The position numbers were made by a program, and so were the translations under genes. Positions 30,604 through 35,661 of a stretch of 35,661 nucleotides of DNA are shown in pieces. A model generated the notes under the pieces. It saw only the letters and a program-made list of their open reading frames with translations, ran no database searches and was not told where the DNA came from. Position 1 is the first letter of the stretch; each line of letters begins with the position of its first letter. Source of the DNA: a virus; IMG/VR virus record IMGVR_UViG_3300030389_001864, positions 1 to 35,661 of that record, one strand, 5' to 3'.

Positions 30604-30971
30604 CACAGACTAAAGCAGAACTTCAGGCAAGAGTAACTGAGTTAGAAACAAAGGTTAAGGAGTTGAAAGAAGAACTCCAAGAACGACAAGCCAGAATAAA
30701 TAACATATCAGGCCGAGAATTATTTGTTTCTGGTTTAATTTATGATGCAAGCATAGCAGTGTTTGAGCATGATGAAGATGAGCCTACCTGTGTTTTTCAT
30801 ACCATGGATGATAATTGGTTATCTGAAGAAAGTTTAGTATCTGCAATTAGGGGCATGGATGTAGTAGATCCCTACATGGATGACAGGGAAATGAGGGTTC
30901 AATTCAGAGTATCGACTTTTGAAAGAGAGGAACAGAAAGCAGACAGAGAATTATCTGATTCATCAAACTAA
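30600..30971 (+). CDS. Coiled-coil early protein, 123 aa
   Basis: It starts in ATGA after AGGAGACAGA. Residues 1-38 are a strong coiled coil (TQTKAELQARVTELETKVKE), followed by an acidic alpha/beta part (FVSGLIYDASIAVFEHDEDE, then MDVVDPYMDDREMRVQFRVS). It is the last gene of the plus early unit. It could be an oligomeric host-interaction protein; not recognised. Confidence 0.7.
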   Translation: MTQTKAELQARVTELETKVKELKEELQERQARINNISGRELFVSGLIYDASIAVFEHDEDEPTCVFHTMDDNWLSEESLVSAIRGMDVVDPYMDDREMRVQFRVSTFEREEQKADRELSDSSN

Positions 30972-31165
30972 TCTCACACTTCAGGGGGAGCACTCTGCTC
31001 CCTCTCCCACCCAATTGTGCTAAAAACGCATCTCTTTCGCAAAGAAACACACCCACCCTACACACTTGTACCCCCAGACCCTTTTCTTCTCACTACGTCC
31101 AATCTAAGAATCCTGTGAGGTACGCTCAATGGATTTCGGATGTCTGAAAATCCAAATCTCAGAAA
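30972..31165. other. Convergent intergenic region with hairpin and repeats
   Basis: The gap lies between the ends of the plus early unit and the minus replication operon. GGGAGCA...TGCTCCC (about 30986-31002) can form a stem that would serve both strands, although no T-run follows. At 31128-31180 GGATTT...AAAATCC and AATCAATGGGTTT repeat the words at 30292-30345. I see no supportable gene here. Confidence 0.6.
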
Positions 31166-31390
31166 TCAATGGGTTTCATCTTCTACCATCCTCCAGGCTC
31201 TCTCTGCATCATTGAGCATCTTTTCCTCAAAGGATTGTCTGAGGATGTACCACTGTCCACCCACCTTCTCTGCTCTGACGGTGCCTTTCGTACACCATCT
31301 GCAGACTGCAGCCTTTGAGACTATGAATCCTCGCTTGTGCATTTCGTAGATCACCTCTTTCGTGGTGAGGAGTTGTTGATTTTCGTTCAT
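31166..31390 (-). CDS. Excisionase-like MerR/HTH_17 DNA-binding protein
   Basis: The 74-aa product has a winged-helix DNA-binding fold of the excisionase type: LLTTKEVIYEMHKRGFIVSK, then VCRWCTKGTVRAEKVGGQWY and ILRQSFEEKM. ATG 31390 is preferred, with AAAGGAA before it; the frame is open to a TTG at 31408. As last gene of the replication operon it would be made only on lytic induction, which suits an Xis directing excision, though a regulator is also possible. Confidence 0.65.
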   Translation of the reverse strand: MNENQQLLTTKEVIYEMHKRGFIVSKAAVCRWCTKGTVRAEKVGGQWYILRQSFEEKMLNDAERAWRMVEDETH

Positions 31391-31401
31391 TGGTTCCTTT
31401 C

Positions 31402-31929
31402 TTACCAAGTGTGTCTGTTAAGTTTGGGGATCAATTCCCCCTCTGAGTTCTGCTCTGCTTCAACACATTCGTATTCAATCCCATCAATCACTTTGTAAAA
31501 AATCTTCATCGTGCTCCCATCCTCCATCGAAACAGTGAACGGGTATCTGGTGGGTTGAGGTTTCACTTTCTTCTCCTCGACTTCAGTCATCAGTTCCTCC
31601 AGTTTCCTCCGCATCTCCCCCTCCTCTGGGACGTAGCGTTCCTTCTCTGGTCCCTCCAAGAGTTTCTGATTGGGATCTGCCTTCCACCCTGCTTTCTCTC
31701 TGGAGACATGGCAGAGGTCTCTGAACCTCGCTATCGAGGGCATGAACTTCTGTTCCTTCAGACAGGTTCTCAGACCGTGTGCCAGTGCATCCTCAGTAAG
31801 ATCCTGCAGTGAGGTCATCCAGTTCCCCCGGTCTAAGTCTGAGATCTCAATCGGATCTCCGTTGGGTTTGCGGTAGTTACTGCTCAGACTCTTGAGCACA
31901 GCATCAATGGTTTGGTTTTTTGCACTCAT
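31402..31929 (-). CDS. Lambda P-like helicase loader
   Basis: This 175-aa protein has NWMTSLQDLTEDALAHGLRT followed by FMPSIARFRDLC near residues 35-70, the signature of phage replication protein P. The remainder is charged and linker-rich. It would bring the host DnaB helicase to the O-like initiator. The gene starts in TGATG with the initiator's stop, reproducing the lambda O-P order. No phage helicase is encoded. Confidence 0.7.
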   Translation of the reverse strand: MSAKNQTIDAVLKSLSSNYRKPNGDPIEISDLDRGNWMTSLQDLTEDALAHGLRTCLKEQKFMPSIARFRDLCHVSREKAGWKADPNQKLLEGPEKERYVPEEGEMRRKLEELMTEVEEKKVKPQPTRYPFTVSMEDGSTMKIFYKVIDGIEYECVEAEQNSEGELIPKLNRHTW

Positions 31930-32696
31930 CAGTTCAGTTGTTTGTTGAGTCCACGTTGAAGGAGGTTCAGATTGATCAGTGCTTCTTTAGTCTCAGGTGC
32001 ATTCATCTTTTCCTCATTTGCACTTTTTTCAATTTCATCTTTTGTTCTTTGTGCTCGATATTCTTTAAAGTTTGGCCCGTACAATGTTTTGGGTCTTAGA
32101 TATTGATCCATCTTGGGATTGTTCAACCACTCTTCAGTTTTCACTTTATTAACATAAATAAAATCTTCTAAAGTAAATCCCTCATTGAACCGTGCCTTAA
32201 TTTTTTTCTTTGTGTCCTCTGCCCACCACTGATGTTTTCTTTTTGATCTGTTATTCAAATCTTCAATGATGTCCTGATAAGGTGGAGGTGGAGACTTAAC
32301 GACTGCACTATCTATATCTCTATTACTCAATACTGTAATATTTTCTATATAGTGTGCTTGGGTACCATGGGTGGTACCTGTGTCAAGTTTGGTACCCTCT
32401 TTTTGGGACCCTGTGTCAAGTTTGGTACGTACCACGGGTGGTACCCTGTCAGGGTTCAATTCGTAGGTGCAGACCCCCTCAGAGTAATCTCTGGAAAGAT
32501 AACCTTTTTTCTCCAGATTTGATGTGGTTCTGGAGATATGTTGTTCCTGTATTTGAAGCAGTTCTGAGAGGTACCTGCGTTTGATCTGCTTCTTTTGTTT
32601 TCTGGAGAAACTTAATATAGCAAGCAGGACTCTAATCTCGTTTTTACTTAAATCAGAGTCCTTTACTATCAGTTTCATCACTTCCATGTGATTCAT
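31929..32696 (-). CDS. O-like replication initiator with internal origin
   Basis: In this 255-aa protein the N-terminal winged helix (about 12-80: LSKNEIRVLLAILSFSRKQK, LLQIQEQHISRTTSNLEKKG) would bind origin repeats. A linker at 81-135 is encoded by the repeats themselves (RTKLDTG and GTKLDTG). The C-terminus (about 140-215) matches the conserved phage replication C-terminal domain: DIIEDLNNRS, IKARFNEGFTLEDF, EEWLNNPKMDQYLRPKTLYG. AGGAG lies about nine bases before ATG 32696. The P-like gene follows directly. Confidence 0.8.
   Translation of the reverse strand: MNHMEVMKLIVKDSDLSKNEIRVLLAILSFSRKQKKQIKRRYLSELLQIQEQHISRTTSNLEKKGYLSRDYSEGVCTYELNPDRVPPVVRTKLDTGSQKEGTKLDTGTTHGTQAHYIENITVLSNRDIDSAVVKSPPPPYQDIIEDLNNRSKRKHQWWAEDTKKKIKARFNEGFTLEDFIYVNKVKTEEWLNNPKMDQYLRPKTLYGPNFKEYRAQRTKDEIEKSANEEKMNAPETKEALINLNLLQRGLNKQLN
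32308..32445 (-). other. Candidate replication origin: iterons plus AT-rich stretch
   Basis: Two TGTGTCAAGTTTGGTAC(C/G) direct repeats (32379-32396, 32412-32429) alternate with two near-palindromes, GGTACCATGGGTGGTACC (32361-32378) and GTACCACGGGTGGTACC (32429-32445). In gene direction they are followed by an AT-rich stretch (about 32352-32308), a likely unwinding element. Repeats in the middle of the initiator gene, then AT-rich DNA, is the layout of lambda ori. Confidence 0.75.
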
Positions 32697-32708
32697 GAAA
32701 CTAAACTC

Positions 32709-33245
32709 CTAGAAAGGCATCCCGTCAAAGGGGTCACCCCCGGTAAACAGTTCCTTCATCTTTATGTGGATGAGTTCTGTATCGATCACACTCTGAACCT
32801 CCTTGGAGAAATCAGACTTGGGGAGTGGCTTGATGTTGTAGGCAGTATCAAATCCATCCCCTGTCCGTGACACTTTAATGTCATAGTGGTTAGGGTTTCC
32901 AAAGTCCTCATCTCCTGCTAATGCGGAGATCTGATCCCTGATCGTCTTCTGAGTGATCTCCCAGACCTTGAGAGTCTCATCCTCATAATGGTAGACAGGC
33001 AATGCCCAGAAGAACTTAACATTCTCCTCACTCTTGGCCTGAGTGGTGCCTTTCTGGTCCTCAGTTCCTCTGATGGGTTTTCTGCTCCCATCATCCTGTG
33101 TGGTCCAACCCTGCCACCCCATGATCCCGGTACTGTCCTCAAATGATCCCAGGATACGGATCTTAACGGTCTCATCCTTCTGCAGTCTCAGATAACGGTT
33201 GTTGCCTGAAGACGGTTCTTTATAGTCCTGTGGTAAAAATCCCAT
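32709..33245 (-). CDS. Single-stranded DNA-binding protein
   Basis: The 178-aa product has an OB-like N-terminal half (YLRLQKDETVKIRILGSFED, then KFFWALPVYHYEDETLKVWE) as in phage SSB/gp32-like proteins. It ends DPFDGMPF, an acidic-hydrophobic tip like the bacterial SSB partner-binding DDIPF. It would coat ssDNA and recruit replication partners. It lies between the nuclease and O-like genes, behind AAGGAAGAG. Confidence 0.75.
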   Translation of the reverse strand: MGFLPQDYKEPSSGNNRYLRLQKDETVKIRILGSFEDSTGIMGWQGWTTQDDGSRKPIRGTEDQKGTTQAKSEENVKFFWALPVYHYEDETLKVWEITQKTIRDQISALAGDEDFGNPNHYDIKVSRTGDGFDTAYNIKPLPKSDFSKEVQSVIDTELIHIKMKELFTGGDPFDGMPF

Positions 33246-33256
33246 ACTCTTCCTTT

Positions 33257-34129
33257 CTAAAATGGGATGTGATCCTGCTTCTCAAGTTTCCCTGCTTCAT
33301 TGCAGAAAGAACGTGCAGGACAGTAGCTCATACACCTGACTGCTTCTCCCTCCCGTGTCTCGATTGAGAGATTGTCTGATGGTTTTTCATTAATGTATTC
33401 CTGTGCTTCCTCCTTGGTCTGGCAGACTTTGACTGCTCTCTTGGCACCCTCCTTCTTGACTGCATAGGTAGTTTCTCTCTGCCATTTATCTCTTGGGGTA
33501 CACACAGGTGGATCTGAGTTGAGGTGCAGTTGAATCCTAGTCTCAATGTACTCTTCAACAATATCATCTCCCCAGATCGGGATCTCCCTGACTGCAACGG
33601 AATGAGGGGGGTATCCATTCCCCCTTCTCATTCTCTCCAAACGGGACCAATCTCGCAGGATTGCAACCACTTCCAGGGTTTCGGCCTCCATCCCGTTTTT
33701 CTTTGCTAACCACCTATAAATGTTAAGTTGCTTCTCCCAATCACCTTTGTAGCTTTCATCTTTAACAGACCAGACTGAGGTGACCTTCCAATCCTGTATC
33801 GTCCTTCTCTCCACATCGTAAAGATCCATCTGTCCTGAAATCCTCTTGCCCATGATGTCTGCATAAAGTCTTTGCTCTATCTGATACTTGCCTGTGCTGC
33901 ACTGAGCAGATCTCTCGATGATTGCATGGACTGACTGACCAAAGAGACTCCAGATCCTCTCTGAGACATCCTCAGTGATCTTCTCTCCATATTCCCCCAT
34001 CAGCTTTCTTTGATGAGGTGGTGCAATCAGACCAGTAACTGAGAAGTCTGCATTGCCCTTGGTGTACCCATCGTTTCTGACTGCATCCACCAGAGGTTCT
34101 GGCAGACCTAATTCATTTGTGATTTTCAT
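33257..34129 (-). CDS. PD-(D/E)XK (Cas4/RecB-like) nuclease
   Basis: This 290-aa protein shows H68 (FGQSVHAIIE), D102 (SGQMDLYD), D113-x-K115 (IQDWKVTS) and the Q134/Y138 motif (QLNIYRWL), the RecB-type nuclease set. C266, C270 and C276 (RCMSYCPARSFC), perhaps with C77, could hold a 4Fe-4S cluster as in Cas4/AddB. It ends DHIPF, like an SSB tip. The likely role is exonucleolytic processing for recombination or replication with the neighbouring SSB. No annealase gene is recognised. Confidence 0.8.
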   Translation of the reverse strand: MKITNELGLPEPLVDAVRNDGYTKGNADFSVTGLIAPPHQRKLMGEYGEKITEDVSERIWSLFGQSVHAIIERSAQCSTGKYQIEQRLYADIMGKRISGQMDLYDVERRTIQDWKVTSVWSVKDESYKGDWEKQLNIYRWLAKKNGMEAETLEVVAILRDWSRLERMRRGNGYPPHSVAVREIPIWGDDIVEEYIETRIQLHLNSDPPVCTPRDKWQRETTYAVKKEGAKRAVKVCQTKEEAQEYINEKPSDNLSIETREGEAVRCMSYCPARSFCNEAGKLEKQDHIPF

Positions 34130-34159
34130 GGCTTTTCTACTTGTTTCTACTAAACGCTA

Positions 34160-34525
34160 CTAAACGCTACTTGTGACCCCGTAATAGATTTCTGCTAACT
34201 GCTGATCGTCCACATAGCGGATCTTCCCGTTCTGTGTAATCCGCACCTTCCCCTTGTTAAATGGGATGCACCCCTTCTTTCTCCCGGCCTTGTTGCCATT
34301 TGCTGCCAGTTTTTGAGAGTGCAGTTTTCTTGCGTTCTCCAATCTCAGGCACCCACAACTAAAAACTGAGTTGGGATTAGTAGACTTAACTGATGCCCTC
34401 CTTTTCACCACTTCCTTACCGCATTCACACCTGTAGACATCAAAGGGGATCTTCTCTGTGTAGCTCTTTCTGGTGTAATGCTGAAAATGGTGGAATCTGA
34501 CGAAAGTTAATCTATTGTGTGGCAT
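34160..34525 (-). CDS. Zinc-finger protein, possibly homing-endonuclease related
   Basis: The 121-aa product has C-x-C-G (YRCECGKEV) and CGCL (FSCGCLRLEN) pairs about 28 residues apart, a zinc ribbon usual in phage AP2/HNH proteins. GCIPFNKGK near residue 85 resembles small DNA-binding repeats of such proteins. No catalytic HNH or GIY-YIG motif is seen. ATG 34525 is used; a GTG at 34528 is an alternative. The 3' end carries a short tandem AGTAGCGTTT duplication. Confidence 0.6.
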   Translation of the reverse strand: MPHNRLTFVRFHHFQHYTRKSYTEKIPFDVYRCECGKEVVKRRASVKSTNPNSVFSCGCLRLENARKLHSQKLAANGNKAGRKKGCIPFNKGKVRITQNGKIRYVDDQQLAEIYYGVTSSV

Positions 34526-34685
34526 CACATCTCTCTAACAGACATTGACTGTGAAACTGGAGATCAAAGTCCTCCTCCCACTCATCACCCTGCTCAATCA
34601 ACTGATTGCAGATGGAGCAGTATGGTTCTTTGATCCCGAATCTAACTAGATTGTATTCCTCTGGTGTACCGATGAAATCTTCCAT
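34512..34685 (-). CDS. Small zinc-ribbon protein, 57 aa
   Basis: ATG 34685 lies three nt after the previous stop (TAG TC ATG), suggesting re-initiation; upstream in-frame codons give only a TTG at 34715. The product has C-x2-C (YCSICNQL) and H-x2-C (FHSQCL) ligands for one zinc, and an acidic centre (EQGDEWEEDFDLQ). Possibly a nucleic-acid or protein adaptor in the replication operon. Confidence 0.65.
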   Translation of the reverse strand: MEDFIGTPEEYNLVRFGIKEPYCSICNQLIEQGDEWEEDFDLQFHSQCLLERCDATQ

Positions 34686-34687
34686 GA

Positions 34688-34870
34688 CTAACCATTGACT
34701 TGATTTCTCACCCAAGACTCTGCTTGAGCTTTAGAATGAAAAGGTCTGATTGCCACAGACCCTCCCTGTCCTTTGTGGTTTTTTTTTACCACCTCCCACA
34801 TCTGGTGAAACCCACTGTACTTAATCGTGTAACCCTTATATTGGTACTTCCTGATCCAGTCGTTTTTCAC
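34688..34870 (-). CDS. Small protein overlapping csrA, 60 aa
   Basis: GTG 34870 is preceded by AAGGAGTGGG within the end of csrA; the frame is open further to an ATG at 34939 deep inside csrA, which is less likely. The product (starts VKNDWIRKYQYKGYTIKYSG) is basic, with beta strands and a helix AQAESWVRNQV, similar in style to small double-strand-binding or viral accessory proteins. Overlap with csrA is 35 nt. No named family. Confidence 0.6.
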   Translation of the reverse strand: MKNDWIRKYQYKGYTIKYSGFHQMWEVVKKNHKGQGGSVAIRPFHSKAQAESWVRNQVNG

Positions 34871-35030
34871 CCCACTCCTTATCTCTGGTAATTCGCAGAT
34901 TCTCGTCTGCATCGATATGTAGCCAGACGGTCTTTCCACTGACTTTTTTTATTTCAACCTCTGCTATCACACGGTCACCCCGTTTAATGAAAATACCCTG
35001 CTTTACTTTTCTACTGATTACTAAACCCAT
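34836..35030 (-). CDS. csrA: CsrA-family RNA-binding regulator
   Basis: The 64-aa product follows the CsrA pattern: MGLVISRKVKQGIFIKRGDR, then VAEVEIK-like strands, VWLHIDADENLRITRDKEW. The conserved beginning with R7 (the L4/R6 region of CsrA) and the R48-equivalent at the ITRDKEW end are present. CsrA dimers bind GGA in mRNA leaders and repress or alter translation. A strong AAAGGAGTGAT precedes ATG 35030, itself a possible autoregulatory GGA. It may reprogramme host metabolism or phage translation. Confidence 0.8.
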   Translation of the reverse strand: MGLVISRKVKQGIFIKRGDRVIAEVEIKKVSGKTVWLHIDADENLRITRDKEWGEKRLDQEVPI

Positions 35031-35173
35031 ATCACTCCTTTGATTGGGAGACAGGCAGGACTCCAGTGTGTGTCTGTCCTTTGAGAGTCAAAATGAAGGT
35101 GCAAAATGAACCTACCTACACGCTTTGCGAGAGGAGACCTGTAAGGATAGAACAGGTGGTGTAGGAATCTCTC
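35031..35173 (-). other. csrA leader/intergenic region
   Basis: No ATG-started ORF is present in this 143-nt gap on the coding strand. It contains several GGA triplets (for example in CACTGGAGTCC and the AAAGGAG ribosome site), which are the core of CsrA targets, and a small GGAC/GTCC hairpin possibility near 35065. It is long for this compact operon and may be a regulated leader. Confidence 0.4.
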
Positions 35174-35575
35174 TTAACCTGCCTCGTATTGATTTAACTC
35201 GTTGCGTAATTTTTTAATCTTCTTCCAAGTGTCATCACGGATAATTCTGACCACCTCCTGAACGTCCTCGATGGATCTCACAATGAAGTACCACCCGTTC
35301 TGGTCTTTGACTTTCCTCTCAAACTCTTTTTGAGTTTTGCTTTGCCCCTTACCTTTCCGTTTCACTTCCAACCACACACCGATACTGATGCCCTCTGTCA
35401 TCACGCTCATGTGGATGTCTGCCATGCCCACATTGGTGGAGGGTCTGAATCTTCCATCTTTCATTGGGACTCCGATCACATTGATTCTGAACATCTGGAC
35501 CCCCTCCTGCCACTGACCCCATGAGAGGATGGATGCCTGGATCTGTCCCTCAGAAGGATTAAACAGACTTGGCAA
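35174..35575 (-). CDS. VRR-NUC domain nuclease
   Basis: The 133-aa product has the VRR-NUC core: E9-x-Q (SEGQIQASILSW), G-x-x-D53 (VGMADIHMS), E70-x-K72 (WLEVKRKG), then S79-x2-Q82 (SKTQKEFERK). This is a PD-(D/E)XK fold related to Holliday-junction and structure-specific nucleases. The start appears to be TTG 35575, as no in-frame ATG precedes the domain; GAGG is a few bases upstream. It probably resolves replication or packaging intermediates. Confidence 0.8.
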   Translation of the reverse strand: MPSLFNPSEGQIQASILSWGQWQEGVQMFRINVIGVPMKDGRFRPSTNVGMADIHMSVMTEGISIGVWLEVKRKGKGQSKTQKEFERKVKDQNGWYFIVRSIEDVQEVVRIIRDDTWKKIKKLRNELNQYEAG

Positions 35576-35661
35576 CCTTATCCCTCACTTTGCGGATGGA
35601 GGACATGAGTTGATCCTCAGACACTTGCTGCCTTTGTAACGTCTCTGTCTTCCTTAGAGCA
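35559..35661 (-). CDS. Right-end part of the 63-aa joint-spanning gene
   Basis: This is the 3' part of the gene listed at 1-188, read at the right end: ...KVRDKVAKSV with TAA at 35559-35561. The full gene is read only if the ends are joined. In this copy the penultimate codon region has a at 35563 where the left end has g; only this copy includes the stop. Confidence 0.75.
   Translation of the reverse strand, partial: ALRKTETLQRQQVSEDQLMSSIRKVRDKVAKSV
35564..35661. repeat. Right copy of terminal redundancy
   Basis: These 98 bases are identical to bases 2-99. See the left copy. They lie within coding sequence and show no special structure, which fits an assembly overlap of a circular molecule better than a dedicated terminal repeat. 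Confidence 0.9.

Noticed and set aside
34871-34939. N-terminal extension of the 60-aa protein beginning MERPSGYISM
   Set aside because: It would overlap csrA by over 100 nt; a GTG with AAGGAG directly upstream is the better start.
1-35661. CRISPR array or anti-CRISPR locus
   Set aside because: No regularly spaced repeats are present, and no anti-CRISPR family or Aca-type gene pairing was recognised.

Overview
The window is a complete temperate podovirus-like phage genome of about 35.56 kb, opened at an arbitrary point. The first ~99 bases are repeated at the right end, and a 63-codon minus-strand gene runs in frame across the joint, so the molecule is circular or circularly permuted. There is no phage RNA polymerase, DNA polymerase, RNA gene or CRISPR array. 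The phage has a tyrosine integrase, a repressor, an attP core matching the 5' half of a bacterial tRNA-Leu(UAG) gene, a lambda-like O/P replication pair, and three long internal virion proteins. The host is probably a Gram-negative bacterium, perhaps a marine proteobacterium. That rests on the tRNA-Leu sequence, a phage csrA, strong AGGAG ribosome binding sites, and small basic proteins of a kind I associate with marine phages; it is inference.

There are four transcription units. (1) Lysogeny, plus strand, 308-2222: integrase, two mini-genes, a coiled-coil XRE repressor and another small coiled-coil protein, chained by ATGA overlaps, followed by attP (2189-2430). (2) Replication, minus strand, from 188 across the joint down to 31166: a 63-aa protein, VRR-NUC nuclease, CsrA, three small proteins, a Cas4/RecB-like nuclease, SSB, an O-like initiator with an internal origin, a P-like helicase loader and an excisionase-like protein. 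(3) Early accessory, plus strand, 27945-30971: ten small genes, many acidic, mostly with a near-identical AGGAGA(C/T)CAGA(A)ATG start cassette. (4) Late, minus strand, from 27718 down to 2433: small terminase, a GNAT-like protein, large terminase, a run of tiny lysine-rich genes, portal, scaffold, capsid, connector, fibres, tail nozzle, ejection proteins and lysis genes.

Units 1 and 2 diverge from 189-307. That stretch holds a good sigma70 promoter (TTGACA-17-TAAAGT, minus strand) and repeated CGTAAA elements. Units 3 and 4 diverge from 27719-27944, where the same elements and a shared CTGATACGTT word occur. The simplest model is that the repressor encoded behind the integrase controls both regions. 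Excisionase is placed in the lytic replication operon, away from the integrase.

The most unusual features are: the integrase-repressor operon with coupled mini-genes; attP built on a tRNA 5' half; a lambda-type iteron origin inside the initiator gene; two tandem tail-fibre/chaperone cassettes plus a collar-protein version; a cupredoxin-like domain with copper-ligand residues in a tail protein; a seven-gene overlapping chain of mostly basic mini-proteins between terminase and portal; a phage CsrA; and an SSB-like C-terminal tip on the neighbouring nuclease.
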